Below, in pieces: positions 16,833-26,378 of a stretch of 64,000 nt of DNA. The DNA is from Paenibacillus flagellatus (lineage in GTDB: Bacteria > Bacillota > Bacilli > Paenibacillales > NBRC-103111), in contig NZ_QJVJ01000019.1 of assembly GCF_003217775.1 (NCBI RefSeq), forward strand, positions 1 to 64,000, in the 5' to 3' direction. Within the stretch, counting starts at the first letter, position 1. Every line of letters begins with the position of its first letter. Position numbers and translations under genes: made by a program. The notes below the pieces were generated by a model. That model worked only from the letters and a program-made list of their open reading frames with translations, was not told the DNA's origin and searched no databases.

Positions 16833-18419
16833 GTGAACGAGACATTGGTCCAATATCGGGACAAGGCGACTCAATATTGGAAACAGCTGAGCAAAAATCA
16901 AAAATATATGGTACTCGGGACGATCGTGATCCTGGTGGCGGTCGTCATCCTGACCTCGATCAACTTATCGAAAACGGAGTATGCAACGGCGTTCACCAAC
17001 TTGCAGCCGAACGACGCCGCCAACATAAAAAAATATTTGGACGATTCGAAAATTCCATATCAGCTCGGAGCGGACGGGAAAACGATCGCCGTACCGGCAA
17101 GCGAAGCCGCCTCGATCAAGCTGGAGGTCGAGTCCCAAGGGCTTAACAAGAGCGGGTCGCTCGGGTACGGAGCGTTCGAGGGAAGCAATACGTTCGGAAT
17201 GTCGGACAACGAGTTCAACGTGAAGCTGATAAACGCCATGCAGGGCGAAATCCAGCAAATGTTCAACCAGATCAACGGCGTGGCCAGTTCCAAAGTCCTG
17301 ATCACGGTGCCGAAGGAAAGCGCGTTTTTGTCGACGCAGCCGCAGGAATCGACGGCATCCGTCGTCCTGAACATCGAGAACGGATACCGGTTCGAGCAGC
17401 CGCAAATCGACACGATGTACAATCTGGTCGCGAAGACGATCCCGAAGCTGAAGTACGAGAACATTACGATCTCGAACCAGAACGGCGAGCTTCTGCCCTA
17501 CTCGAAGACGAACGGGGCGATTGCGGGCACGTCGGGCCAAATTCAGCAGCAGTTCCAAATCAAAAATCAGTTCCAAAACGACTTGCAAAAAAATATAATG
17601 AGCTTATTGGGTAAAATGTACGCCCCGAACAAAGTCGTCGTCAGCGTTATTTCGACACTGAATTTCGACCAGAAGACGAGTAAGCAAAACCTCGTGACGC
17701 CGGTCAACACGGCAGACAACAAAGGGATCGAAATCAGCGTGCAGGAGAACAACAAATCGCAGTCGAGCAACGGAGCGACGAACGGCGGCGTACCGGGAAC
17801 GGGCACGACGGACGTGCCGACCTACCAGGGCGGACAAAACGCCGGCGGACAATCGCAATCGGAAGAAACGAACAAGATCGTCAATTACGAAGTGAACCGG
17901 ATTACGAACGACATTGTTTCGAGTCCTTTTGTCGTAAAAGATTTGTCGATAAGTGTCGGAATCGAGCCGCCCATTAAGGACGATCCGAATTCGCTGACCC
18001 AGGAAATGAAGGATAACATCCAAAAAACGCTCGTCAGCATCGTCTCCGCGTCGCTTGCCGACAGCGGCCAGACGCTGACCGAAGCGGATATCGCCCGAAA
18101 AGTGACGTTGTTCGCCCAGCCTTTCGCGGCATCGACGGCTGCGGAGCAGGCGGGCATCAATTATTGGATGTGGGGCGGGATCGGCGTAGCGGCCATGGCG
18201 CTCGCGGGCGTCGCCGGCTTCATGATCCGCCGTCGGAAGCAGAGGGAGCTCGAGCTTGTCGAGGAAGAGCTGCCGCCGCCGACCAAGATGGAACTGCCGA
18301 CGATCGATATCGAAAACGTAACGAACGAAAGCCAAGTCCGCAAGCAATTGGAAGGACTGGCGAAGAAAAAACCGGAAGAATTCGTAAACTTGCTGCGCAC
18401 CTGGCTAGTCGATGAATAG
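16833..18419 (+). CDS. fliF: flagellar MS-ring protein FliF
   Basis: A 528-residue membrane ring protein. The first membrane helix is at about residues 27-46 (VLGTIVILVAVVILTSINL). The ring-building motifs follow (PYQLGADGKTIAVPA, SLGYGAFEG, LITVPKESAF). A Gly/Ser/Asn-rich loop with periplasm-side low complexity lies at about residues 300-345. The second membrane helix is WMWGGIGVAAMALAGVAGFM, and a C-terminal FliG-binding tail follows (PEEFVNLLRTWLVDE). The start is GTG 16833 with GGGGTGA. fliG follows in 12 bp. Confidence 0.97.
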   Translation: MNETLVQYRDKATQYWKQLSKNQKYMVLGTIVILVAVVILTSINLSKTEYATAFTNLQPNDAANIKKYLDDSKIPYQLGADGKTIAVPASEAASIKLEVESQGLNKSGSLGYGAFEGSNTFGMSDNEFNVKLINAMQGEIQQMFNQINGVASSKVLITVPKESAFLSTQPQESTASVVLNIENGYRFEQPQIDTMYNLVAKTIPKLKYENITISNQNGELLPYSKTNGAIAGTSGQIQQQFQIKNQFQNDLQKNIMSLLGKMYAPNKVVVSVISTLNFDQKTSKQNLVTPVNTADNKGIEISVQENNKSQSSNGATNGGVPGTGTTDVPTYQGGQNAGGQSQSEETNKIVNYEVNRITNDIVSSPFVVKDLSISVGIEPPIKDDPNSLTQEMKDNIQKTLVSIVSASLADSGQTLTEADIARKVTLFAQPFAASTAAEQAGINYWMWGGIGVAAMALAGVAGFMIRRRKQRELELVEEELPPPTKMELPTIDIENVTNESQVRKQLEGLAKKKPEEFVNLLRTWLVDE

Positions 18420-18431
18420 GAGGGGACCTCA

Positions 18432-19448
18432 GTGGCGAAAGCGGTGCAGCAAGGGTTGACGGGACGCCAAAAGGCGGCCATATTGCTCATCAGCCTGGGG
18501 CCGGAAGTGTCCGCCCAAATATTCAAACATTTGCGCGAGGAAGAAATCGAGCAGCTGACGCTTGAAATCGCTAACGTCCGAAAGGTGGACAACGCCGAGA
18601 AGGAGGCGATTTTGGCCGAGTTTCACCAAATATGCCTTGTTCAAGAATATATTTCGCAGGGCGGCATTCAGTACGCCAAAGAAATATTGGAAAAGGCGCT
18701 TGGCAGCTCCAAGGCGATGGACATCATCAACCGGCTGACGGCCACGCTTCAGGTGCGGCCGTTCGATTTCGCCCGCAAGGCGGACCCGGCGCAAATTTTG
18801 AACTTTATCCAAAACGAAAACTCGCAAACGATCGCACTTATTCTCTCATATTTACAGCCGGATCAAGCGTCGATCATCTTGTCCTCGCTGCCTCAGGATA
18901 AGCAGGCGGACGTGGCGAAGCGGATCGCGCAGATGGACAGCACGTCCCCGGAAGTCATCAATCAGGTGGAGCGGGTGCTGGAGCAGAAGCTGTCCTCCAC
19001 CGTTACGCAGGATTACACGACGGCCGGCGGTATCGAAGCGATCGTTCAAATTTTGAACGGCGTCGACCGGGGGACGGAGCGGACGATTCTCGATTCGCTC
19101 GAAATTCAGGACCCGGAGCTCGCCGAGGAAATCAAAAAGCGGATGTTCGTCTTCGAAGATATCGTCAACATCGACAACCGTTCGATCCAGCGCATTATCC
19201 GCGATATCGAAAACGCCGATCTTCAGCTTGCGCTCAAGGTGGCGAGCGAAGAAGTGCGCGAAGTCATTTTCCGAAACATGTCCAAACGGATGGCGGAAAC
19301 GTTTCGGGAGGAAATGGAATATATGGGACCCGTCCGGCTGCGCGACGTCGAAGAAGCGCAAACGCGCATCGTAGCGACGATCCGACGCCTGGAGGAGTCC
19401 GGCGAAATTATTATCGCTCGCGGCGGAGGAGACGATATCATTGTCTAA
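18432..19448 (+). CDS. fliG: flagellar motor switch protein FliG
   Basis: A 338-residue rotor protein. The N-domain binds FliF (LTGRQKAAILLISLGPEVSA). The middle domain carries the EHPQ-like region modified to NENSQTIALILSYL. The C-domain has the charged torque helix (EVREVIFRNMSKRMAETFRE) that meets the stator. It starts at GTG 18432 behind AGGAGGGG. It overlaps fliH by 8 bp. Confidence 0.97.
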   Translation: MAKAVQQGLTGRQKAAILLISLGPEVSAQIFKHLREEEIEQLTLEIANVRKVDNAEKEAILAEFHQICLVQEYISQGGIQYAKEILEKALGSSKAMDIINRLTATLQVRPFDFARKADPAQILNFIQNENSQTIALILSYLQPDQASIILSSLPQDKQADVAKRIAQMDSTSPEVINQVERVLEQKLSSTVTQDYTTAGGIEAIVQILNGVDRGTERTILDSLEIQDPELAEEIKKRMFVFEDIVNIDNRSIQRIIRDIENADLQLALKVASEEVREVIFRNMSKRMAETFREEMEYMGPVRLRDVEEAQTRIVATIRRLEESGEIIIARGGGDDIIV

Positions 19449-20289
19449 CGTCATCAAAGCGACCCATTATATTCCAATTGACGATAAAAAGCTGATTCAG
19501 GTTGCACTTCCGGAGCATTTGCTCGATCCGGCCCCGATCGACGCCGGTTCCGAGTCCGGCGAACCGGCCGACGAATCGATCGGCGAGGTCGAGGCCGCCC
19601 TGGTGGAAGCGAAAGAACAAATCATTCGCGATGCGGAATCGTTCGCCGAAACGGTCGTCGCCCAAGCGTCCGAGGAAGCGGAGCGGATGCGCGCGCAAGC
19701 CCGGGACGACATCGAAGAATGGTGGCGGCAGCGCCGGGCCGAAGACGAGCGGCTGACGTCCGAGGCGCGCGAGCAAGGGAAGCAGGCCGGCTATGCGCAA
19801 GGGCTCGAGGAAGCGGAAGCGCACGTCAGGCGCCAATACGAGCAGATGCTCGCGGAAGCGCAGGCGATTATCGAATCGGCGGTCCAGATCAAGCACCGGA
19901 TGATTCAAGAGTCCGAGCCGTTCCTGATCGAGCTTAGCTGCTCGATCGCGGAAAAAATTATTGCGAGGCAGCTGACGCTCGACCCGCAATGGTCGATCGA
20001 ATTAATCAAAAAAGTGCTGCAGCGCCGCCGGGAGCAAGGCATCATTACGCTGTGCGTGTCGCCCGATCAATTCTCGTTCGTCCAGGACGCGAGGGAGGAG
20101 CTCATGCTCGCCGTCGATTCCCAGGCCGAGCTGCAGATCATACCCGACCCGACGGTGCGGGACCACGGCTGCGTCATCCGCTCTTCCTTCGGCAGCATCG
20201 ATGCCCGCATCGACACGCAGCTGGACGAAATCAAGAAAGGGCTGCAGCAAGTAGCGCTCAGAAACGAAGGTGCTCCGGACGATGAATAA
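19441..20289 (+). CDS. fliH: flagellar assembly protein FliH
   Basis: A 282-residue regulator of the FliI ATPase. The Glu/Ala/Arg-rich coiled coil at about residues 40-140 (VEAALVEAKEQIIRDAESFA) has GxxxG-like small-residue repeats. The V1Vo-E-like C-terminal domain includes LSCSIAEKIIARQLTLDP and RDHGCVIRSSFGSIDARID. It starts at TTG 19441 with GGAGGAGA upstream, overlapping fliG. Its stop overlaps the fliI start. Confidence 0.94.
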   Translation: MSNVIKATHYIPIDDKKLIQVALPEHLLDPAPIDAGSESGEPADESIGEVEAALVEAKEQIIRDAESFAETVVAQASEEAERMRAQARDDIEEWWRQRRAEDERLTSEAREQGKQAGYAQGLEEAEAHVRRQYEQMLAEAQAIIESAVQIKHRMIQESEPFLIELSCSIAEKIIARQLTLDPQWSIELIKKVLQRRREQGIITLCVSPDQFSFVQDAREELMLAVDSQAELQIIPDPTVRDHGCVIRSSFGSIDARIDTQLDEIKKGLQQVALRNEGAPDDE

Positions 20290-21604
20290 CGGTCCGCAAG
20301 CGTTCAAGTATATCGAGCATTTGCGTCATATCGATCCGATCCGGGTGAACGGCAAGGTGACGCAGGTCATCGGACTGACCGTCGAATCGGAAGGACCCGA
20401 CGCCAGCGTCGGGGACGTTTGCTATATATACCCGTTCAAGTCTTCGACGCCGCTCAAGGCGGAGGTCGTCGGCTTCCGGAACAACAAGGTTCTTTTGATG
20501 CCGCTCGGCGAGCTCCACTCGATCGGCCCGGGCTGCGACGTCGTCGGCACCGGCAAGCCGCTTACGGTCCAAGTCGGCCACGAGCTTCTCGGCAAAGTGC
20601 TCGACGGACTCGGGCAGCCGCTTGACGGTTCGTTCCTGCCTACGCGGATGGCTCACTACTCGACGAACAGCGCCGTCAACAATCCGCTCAAGCGACCCCG
20701 CGTGCACGAGCCGATCAGCGTCGGTGTCCGCTGCATCGACGGTTTGCTGACGCTGGGCAAAGGACAGCGTGTCGGCATCTTCGCCGGCTCCGGCGTCGGC
20801 AAAAGCACGCTGATGGGCATGATCGCGCGAAACACGTCGGCCGACGTGAACGTCATCGGCCTGATCGGGGAGCGTGGACGCGAGGTGCTCGATTTCATCG
20901 AGCGCGATCTCGGTCCCGAAGGTCTCGCCCGCTCCGTCGTCGTCGTGGCGACGTCGGATCAGCCCGCGCTTATCCGGATGAAAGGCGCGTTGATCGCGAC
21001 GAGCATCGCCGAATATTTTCGCGACCGCGGCTTGAACGTCATGCTCATGATGGACTCCGTGACCCGGTATGCGATGGCGCTGCGCGAAGTCGGACTCGCC
21101 ATCGGAGAGCCGCCGGCGACGCGCGGCTATACGCCTTCGGTGTTCGCGAACTTGCCGAAGCTGCTCGAGAGGGCGGGGACCGGGCCCAAAGGATCGATTA
21201 CCGCCTTCTACACCGTGCTCGTCGACGGAGACGACATGAACGAGCCGATCGCCGATACGGTGCGGGGCATATTGGACGGCCATATCGTGCTTGATCGGAA
21301 TCTCGCCCATAAAGGGCATTACCCGGCCATCAACGTATTGGCGAGCGTGAGCCGCTGCATGAAGGAAATCGTTCCCGAGGAGCAGACGGACGCGGCCAAC
21401 CGATTGAAACGGCTGCTTTCCATTTACAAAGATTCGGAGGATCTGATCAATATCGGGGCGTACCAGCGAGGATCCAATCCAGAAATCGACACTTCGCTCG
21501 ACTATATCCAAACGATTTGGGGCTATTTGCAGCAAAAGACGAGCGAGAAAGTCGGATATTCCGACGCGTACGATCAATTGATCCAACAATTCGGCGGGGG
21601 TTGA
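20282..21604 (+). CDS. fliI: flagellum-specific ATPase FliI
   Basis: A 440-residue ATPase of the flagellar type III export apparatus, homologous to F1 beta. Walker A is AGSGVGKST (Lys174), and Walker B lies around NVMLMMDSVTRYAMALRE. LIGERGREVLDFIE and ATRGYTPSVFANLPKLLER are family signatures. ATG 20282 is preceded by AAGGTG and overlaps the fliH stop. An in-frame GTG 12 bp upstream is less well placed. Partners FliH and FliJ are adjacent. Confidence 0.97.
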   Translation: MNNGPQAFKYIEHLRHIDPIRVNGKVTQVIGLTVESEGPDASVGDVCYIYPFKSSTPLKAEVVGFRNNKVLLMPLGELHSIGPGCDVVGTGKPLTVQVGHELLGKVLDGLGQPLDGSFLPTRMAHYSTNSAVNNPLKRPRVHEPISVGVRCIDGLLTLGKGQRVGIFAGSGVGKSTLMGMIARNTSADVNVIGLIGERGREVLDFIERDLGPEGLARSVVVVATSDQPALIRMKGALIATSIAEYFRDRGLNVMLMMDSVTRYAMALREVGLAIGEPPATRGYTPSVFANLPKLLERAGTGPKGSITAFYTVLVDGDDMNEPIADTVRGILDGHIVLDRNLAHKGHYPAINVLASVSRCMKEIVPEEQTDAANRLKRLLSIYKDSEDLINIGAYQRGSNPEIDTSLDYIQTIWGYLQQKTSEKVGYSDAYDQLIQQFGGG

Positions 21605-21609
21605 GCCAT

Positions 21610-22050
21610 TTGCGTTTTCGGTATCCGTTGCAAAAGCTGGTCGATCTGAAGACAAACGAAAAGGAACAGGCCGAATGGATGCTCTCCGAAGCGGTGGGCG
21701 CGCTTCAGCGGGAGGAGCTGACGCTTGCGGAGCTGCTGGCCGAGCACCGTCGGGTCGCCGAAGAGCTCGAGAGCGCATCGGCCCGCAAGACGACGATCTC
21801 GCAAATCCAGATGCTGCAGCATTATTTGCAGCATATGGAGCAGCAAATCCGCGCGAAATCGAACGACGTCCACCGGGCGCAGTCGAACGTGGCGGATAAG
21901 CAACAAGCGCTGACCGAAAAAATGATGGAAGAGAAAGTGTGGACCAAAGCGAAGGAAAAGGCGCATCGGCAGTTCACCGCCTTCGTGCTGAAAAAAGAGC
22001 AGGAGGAAATGGACGAAATCGCACTGACCCGCCGCGCCCAGACGATTTGA
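21610..22050 (+). CDS. fliJ: flagellar export protein FliJ
   Basis: A 146-residue, almost entirely alpha-helical coiled coil, like the gamma subunit that sits in the FliI hexamer. It starts MRFRYPLQKLVDLKTNEKEQ, the usual FliJ opening. TTG 21610 lies 8 nt after GGGGGTTGA and 5 bp past the fliI stop. The frame extends upstream into fliI but those codons overlap conserved fliI sequence and were left out. Confidence 0.93.
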   Translation: MRFRYPLQKLVDLKTNEKEQAEWMLSEAVGALQREELTLAELLAEHRRVAEELESASARKTTISQIQMLQHYLQHMEQQIRAKSNDVHRAQSNVADKQQALTEKMMEEKVWTKAKEKAHRQFTAFVLKKEQEEMDEIALTRRAQTI

Positions 22051-22084
22051 ACTGAAGCGACCGACCGGAAAGGAGGCTGGCGAC

Positions 22085-23017
22085 ATGGCGAATACGGACG
22101 TCGAAAAATCTTCGTACGGCGGTTTCGAGCGCTTTCTGTTTTTCGCGACCCCGATTATTTTTACGGTCGTCCTGCTTGGAGTATTGTTCGCCCTGTTCGA
22201 TACGAGCATTATGAACGGCGTATTGAGGGCCGCGAATAACGTGCCGGTGCTGGAGAAGTTCGTGCCCGATCCGAAGACGAAAGATCGCGTGACGCTTTCT
22301 TCCACTGCCGCCGAACCTTCGTCTCAGGCCGAAGACGGCCAGGCCGCGCTCGAGCAGCTGAAGACGAAGCTGGCGCAAGCCGAGGCCGACCTGCAAGCCG
22401 CGTCGGGCCAAAGCCAGCAGAAGGATCAGACGATCAAAGACTTGAAAGCCCAAGTCGCGGCGCTCGAAGAAAAGCTGCAGACGAAGACGCGGACGGACGA
22501 GGAATACAAGGCGCAAATTCAGCAGCTCGCCTCCATCTATGCGAATATGATGCCAAGCAAATCGGCCCCCATTCTGGAAGCGATGACGCTTAAGGAGCGG
22601 GCGCTCGTCCTGAGCGAGATGAAGCCGGCGGACCGGGGCGAGATTTTGGAGAAAATGACGCCCGCCACGGCGGCGGAAACGTCGATCCAGCTGAAGGATG
22701 CCGTACCGGCCAAAGATTTGCAGCTGCAGGCGCTGCAGGAGCGTCTCGACATCAACAAGGAAGCGGAGAAGAAAGCGGATCCCGCGATGACGAAAAGCGA
22801 TCTGGGTCAGACGTTTTCGCAAATGGTGCCGAAGAGCGCCGCGGCGATCTTGATCGAGATGAACGCGGCGAACCAACCGCGCGTGCTCGAAATTTTGAAG
22901 GCGATGGACAGCGCCGGCCGCGCCAAGGTGCTCGGGGCCGTCTCCGACGCGAACAAGCAAATCGCCGCAGCGCTCAGCGCGAAGCTGTCGGAGTCAAGCG
23001 TAAACACGGCGCCGTAA
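22085..23017 (+). CDS. MotE/YlxF-like membrane protein with MgtE-N-type repeats
   Basis: A 310-residue protein. A membrane helix at about residues 18-40 (FFATPIIFTVVLLGVLFALF) is followed by a coiled coil (about residues 75-150) and two MgtE N-domain-like helical repeats (SIYANMMPSKSAPILEAM; FSQMVPKSAAAILIEMNA). The same fold is found in MotE, FliG-like and MgtE cytoplasmic domains. Position between fliJ and fliK matches ylxF of B. subtilis. A role as export or stator chaperone is inferred. The ribosome-binding site GGAAAGGAGG is strong. Confidence 0.87.
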   Translation: MANTDVEKSSYGGFERFLFFATPIIFTVVLLGVLFALFDTSIMNGVLRAANNVPVLEKFVPDPKTKDRVTLSSTAAEPSSQAEDGQAALEQLKTKLAQAEADLQAASGQSQQKDQTIKDLKAQVAALEEKLQTKTRTDEEYKAQIQQLASIYANMMPSKSAPILEAMTLKERALVLSEMKPADRGEILEKMTPATAAETSIQLKDAVPAKDLQLQALQERLDINKEAEKKADPAMTKSDLGQTFSQMVPKSAAAILIEMNAANQPRVLEILKAMDSAGRAKVLGAVSDANKQIAAALSAKLSESSVNTAP

Positions 23018-23072
23018 GCGCATGAGCACCACCCCAATTCGACAAACGCACGGAAAGGAGGTGAAAAAAATC

Positions 23073-24515
23073 ATGAGCGCACCTATCCAAATACTTAACG
23101 TTCTGCCGTCCGGCGGATCCGCGCCGATTGGCGTGATCGCTAACCGAGGCGCCAGCGGATCGTCGCAAGACGCATTCGCGAATACGCTCGTTCAAGCGCT
23201 GATCGGACCAAACGGAACGATCGCGCCGGCGCAGTCGACCCTGCTTGCCGCGAGCTTGCTGGCAGGACTTGTCCCGACCGACTCCGCGGAAACGGAATCG
23301 AAGCCGGGGGACGTACTTACGCAATGGCTGGCTTCCCTGAAAGACGAGACCGACCTTCAAGGTCAGGAGGAGCTGTTGGACGGTCTTATGGCTCTGCTTG
23401 AGCTCGCGCAAGCGATCGTTACGCAATGGCAGCCGTCCGGCGCGAAGACGGACGATTCGCTTGAAGACGCGGCTTTGACGCCGACGGGCGCGAACGGTCC
23501 GCTGTCGAACAAGTATGCCGATCTGCTGCATACGCTTCGGCAATTGGCCGCACTTGCCCGGCAGCAGCCGAACGAATCGGAAGTGGGCCAAATCGTGCAA
23601 GCGTTTGAACGCATGATCGCGCCGATGTTGACGGATGAAAGCGCGAAACCGGCGGACGCCGCGACTGCCGCGCAACATCAAGCCCAGACGGGAAGCCAAG
23701 CGAACGCCGCTCAGCAGGCTGCATCCGCCGTAACGGCGCAGCATTCGTCCCGTTCAAAATCGGCTTCGAAGCAGTCGGAAGGCGAAGGAAACGTTCAATC
23801 CTCGTTCGCGACCGCCGTCGACATGATCGGCAACGAACGCAAAAGCCGACTCGAGGCGTTGGCCGCGAAGGCGGGCGTTCAACCGCAATTCGCGTTTGCC
23901 GCGACCGTCGAAACGACCGGCTCCGAGGAGAAAGCGGCCGAATCGGCACCCGCTGTCGATACGGGCAGCGGTAATGGAGCATCGGTCCAAACGAACCATC
24001 CGCTTCGCCATTTGACGCCGCACCACCAGACGACGCAGACCGAATCGCCTGTCGTACGCGCCGATCGATTCGCCGAAGATATGGCTCAAGCGATGAAAAG
24101 CTTGAAGGTGAACGCGTCGACCGGCATGTCCGAAGTGCGCATTACGCTGATGCCCGAGCATCTCGGTCAAGTCGACGTGAAGGTGTCGATGCACAACGGC
24201 CAAATCGTAGCGCATTTCATGGCGGATACGACGCACGGCAAAGAAATGCTGGAAAGCCAGTTGTCCCAGCTGAGAGCCGTTCTGAACGGCCAAGGCTTGC
24301 AGGTGGACCGCCTGGAAGTGTCGCAGAGCAGCCCGGCGTTTTCCGGATTGTTCCAGGATTCCCGGCAGCAGCAATCGTCCCAGCAGTTCGACCGCAAGAA
24401 CAAATCGAAGTCGTCCGATTACGAGCAAGGTCCCGTCGATTTCGTAGCGGAGCTGGAAAGCTTGTCCGGGCGTCAGCCGACGAACGGAGACAGCTCGTTC
24501 GACGTAACGGCATAA
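23073..24515 (+). CDS. fliK: flagellar hook-length control protein FliK
   Basis: A 480-residue ruler protein. The long N-terminal and middle region is rich in Ala, Gln, Ser and Thr and likely disordered (exported ruler). The folded C-terminal Flg_hook domain is at about residues 352-420 (SEVRITLMPEHLGQVDVKVS, then LRAVLNGQGLQVDRLEVSQ), which touches FlhB-C to end hook growth. ATG 23073 is preceded by AAAGGAGGTGA. The open frame from 23022 precedes that site and is not used. The Gln/Ser-rich tail is variable. Confidence 0.95.
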   Translation: MSAPIQILNVLPSGGSAPIGVIANRGASGSSQDAFANTLVQALIGPNGTIAPAQSTLLAASLLAGLVPTDSAETESKPGDVLTQWLASLKDETDLQGQEELLDGLMALLELAQAIVTQWQPSGAKTDDSLEDAALTPTGANGPLSNKYADLLHTLRQLAALARQQPNESEVGQIVQAFERMIAPMLTDESAKPADAATAAQHQAQTGSQANAAQQAASAVTAQHSSRSKSASKQSEGEGNVQSSFATAVDMIGNERKSRLEALAAKAGVQPQFAFAATVETTGSEEKAAESAPAVDTGSGNGASVQTNHPLRHLTPHHQTTQTESPVVRADRFAEDMAQAMKSLKVNASTGMSEVRITLMPEHLGQVDVKVSMHNGQIVAHFMADTTHGKEMLESQLSQLRAVLNGQGLQVDRLEVSQSSPAFSGLFQDSRQQQSSQQFDRKNKSKSSDYEQGPVDFVAELESLSGRQPTNGDSSFDVTA

Positions 24516-24548
24516 GACGCGCGCGTCTTGCGCGATGGAGGAATCCGC

Positions 24549-24968
24549 ATGCCTACAGTAGGCGCATCGATGGGAACGTACTATTACAAAGGCGCCATCG
24601 AGAAGCAAAAAACGGGGAGCAGCAACTTGGGACGAGACGAGTTTTTGAAAATTCTCGTCACCCAGCTGTCCAACCAAGATCCGACGCAGCCGCTGCAAGA
24701 CAAAGAATTTATCGCCCAAATGGCGACGTTCACTTCGGTCGAGCAGCTGACGAACATGGCCGAGGAAATGAGAACGCTGCGGCAATCGATCGGGTTCAGC
24801 TCGTCGTTGATCGGCAAGACGATCAGCTGGACGCAGACGAATTCGACCGGCGAGAAGGAGACCCACTCCGGCGTCGTCGATTCGATCAAGATCAAGGACG
24901 GCAAGCAGTACGCCGTCGTCGGCGACAAGCAAGCGCCGCTCGATCAGATCGCGGAAATCAAAAACTAG
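24549..24968 (+). CDS. flgD: flagellar hook capping protein FlgD
   Basis: A 139-residue scaffold for hook polymerisation. The conserved N-terminal block is LGRDEFLKILVTQLSNQDPT...PLQDKEFIAQMATFTSVEQL. It lacks the large C-terminal FnIII/tudor region of proteobacterial FlgD, as is usual in Bacillus. Start ATG 24549 has GGAGG 7 nt upstream, better than the ATG at 24528. Confidence 0.95.
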   Translation: MPTVGASMGTYYYKGAIEKQKTGSSNLGRDEFLKILVTQLSNQDPTQPLQDKEFIAQMATFTSVEQLTNMAEEMRTLRQSIGFSSSLIGKTISWTQTNSTGEKETHSGVVDSIKIKDGKQYAVVGDKQAPLDQIAEIKN

Positions 24969-24980
24969 AAGGTGTGAGTC

Positions 24981-25367
24981 ATGGCTGATCGAATGACGGT
25001 CGGGCATTTGTATCCGAATGCGGTTCCGCCGGGTTCACCCGCGAAGCGCAGCGATCCGAACGTCCGGCAGCAGCCGGCCGGAACGCGCTCGTTTCAGGAC
25101 GTGTTCCGCGACAGCCTCGTGCGCGTCAGTCACCATGCGGAAGTTCGTTTACAGCAGCGAGGCATCGAGCTGAAGCCGGAGCAAATGGCCAAAATTCAAT
25201 CGGCGATCGAAAAGGCCGCCGCCAAAGGCTCCAAGGAGTCGCTCATTTTGATGGACAACATGGCGATGATCGTGAACGTGAAAAACAAAACGATCGTAAC
25301 CGCCATGGACGGAGCTTCGATGAAAGACAACGTCTTTACGCAAATCGACAGCGCCGTCATTATATGA
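24981..25367 (+). CDS. flagellar operon protein, TIGR02530-like
   Basis: A 128-residue soluble protein between flgD and the hook gene. The core AEVRLQQRGIELKPEQMAKI, LILMDNMAMIVNVKNKTIVTAMD matches my recollection of the TIGR02530 flagellar operon family. SRP-type signals and membrane segments are absent. Its function is unknown; the location suggests hook assembly or export control. The AGAAGGTGTGAGTC leader gives a moderate ribosome-binding site for ATG 24981. Confidence 0.85.
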   Translation: MADRMTVGHLYPNAVPPGSPAKRSDPNVRQQPAGTRSFQDVFRDSLVRVSHHAEVRLQQRGIELKPEQMAKIQSAIEKAAAKGSKESLILMDNMAMIVNVKNKTIVTAMDGASMKDNVFTQIDSAVII

Positions 25368-25479
25368 CCCGGTACACACAGGCTGGCCCGACAGGGAGCC
25401 TGGGGCTGCGGACCGCTTGAAGCAGCCCGAACCGATTATGAACCATTTACGGCTCTTACGTTCTCGAGGAGGAACACGC

Positions 25480-26304
25480 ATGTTAAGATCGCTTTATTCG
25501 GGCGTATCCGGGATGAGAGGCTTCCAGACGAAGCTGGACGTCATCGGCAACAACATCGCGAACGTCAATACGATCGGCTTCAAGGGCAGCCGCGCGATGT
25601 TCAAGGACATTTTGAGCCAGACGGTCGCGGGCGTCACCGCTCCGGCTGACGGAGGCGGCGGCATCAACGCGAAGCAGATCGGCCTCGGCGTGACGTTGGC
25701 CGCGATCGATACGCTTCATACGCCGGGCAGCGCCATGACGACGAACGTCGTGACGGACGTCCGGATCGACGGCGATGGCTTCTTCGCCGTTCGAAACGGC
25801 GAGGACGGCGGCATTTTCTTGACGCGCGACGGCAACTTCAAGGTCGATGCGGCGGGACAAATCGTAACGGCCGACGGCTACCGCGTCGTCGGAGTAGGCG
25901 GAGAGGTGCTTCCGCCGATCGATACGGCGGCGGTCACCGCGTTCTCGATCGATCAGAACGGCCAATTTATCGGCGTCAACGTGGACGGCACCTCGGCGCC
26001 GATCGACGGGATGCAAATCGCCGTCGTAAAAGTAACGAACCCGGCCGGCTTGGAGAAGGTCGGCGGGAACATGTACCGGACTACGCCGAACGCATCCGCC
26101 GAGGAGCTGAACCTCGATACGGTCGCGAACGACCCGGCGATCGGAACCGGCGCGATCATTTCCGGCCAGCTGGAAATGTCGAACGTCGACCTGACCGGCG
26201 AGTTTACCGAGATGATCGTCGCCCAGCGCGGCTTCCAGGCGAACTCAAAAATCATTACCACTTCCGACGAAGTGCTGCAGGAAATATTAAGCTTGAAACG
26301 ATAA
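25480..26304 (+). CDS. flgG: flagellar hook/rod protein (FlgE/FlgG family)
   Basis: A 274-residue axial protein. It begins MLRSLYSGVSGMRGFQTKLD with GNNIANVNTIGFKGSR, the hook/rod N-terminal signature, and ends with the matching C-terminal helix (GEFTEMIVAQRGFQANSKII). The length and its place after flgD correspond to the gene called flgE (hook) in B. subtilis, while databases often label it flgG, so the exact name is uncertain. AGGAGGAACACGC precedes ATG 25480; the open frame from 25417 is not used. Confidence 0.93.
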   Translation: MLRSLYSGVSGMRGFQTKLDVIGNNIANVNTIGFKGSRAMFKDILSQTVAGVTAPADGGGGINAKQIGLGVTLAAIDTLHTPGSAMTTNVVTDVRIDGDGFFAVRNGEDGGIFLTRDGNFKVDAAGQIVTADGYRVVGVGGEVLPPIDTAAVTAFSIDQNGQFIGVNVDGTSAPIDGMQIAVVKVTNPAGLEKVGGNMYRTTPNASAEELNLDTVANDPAIGTGAIISGQLEMSNVDLTGEFTEMIVAQRGFQANSKIITTSDEVLQEILSLKR

Positions 26305-26319
26305 AAACCGAAGCGTCAG

Positions 26320-26339
26320 AGGGGGCGCCGCCCCCTTTG
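26320..26339 (+). terminator. GC-rich hairpin after the hook gene
   Basis: AGGGGGC (26320-26326) pairs with GCCCCCT (26330-26336) around a 3-nt loop and is followed by only TTG. It may attenuate or stabilise the operon transcript rather than end it. Confidence 0.4.
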
Positions 26340-26378
26340 CCGCGGTAGGGATCGGATAGACGTTTCGGGAGGGAAAGC

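Noticed and set aside
21517-21609. N-terminal extension of FliJ
   Set aside because: These codons overlap the conserved end of fliI in another frame; the TTG at 21610 has the proper site and start sequence.
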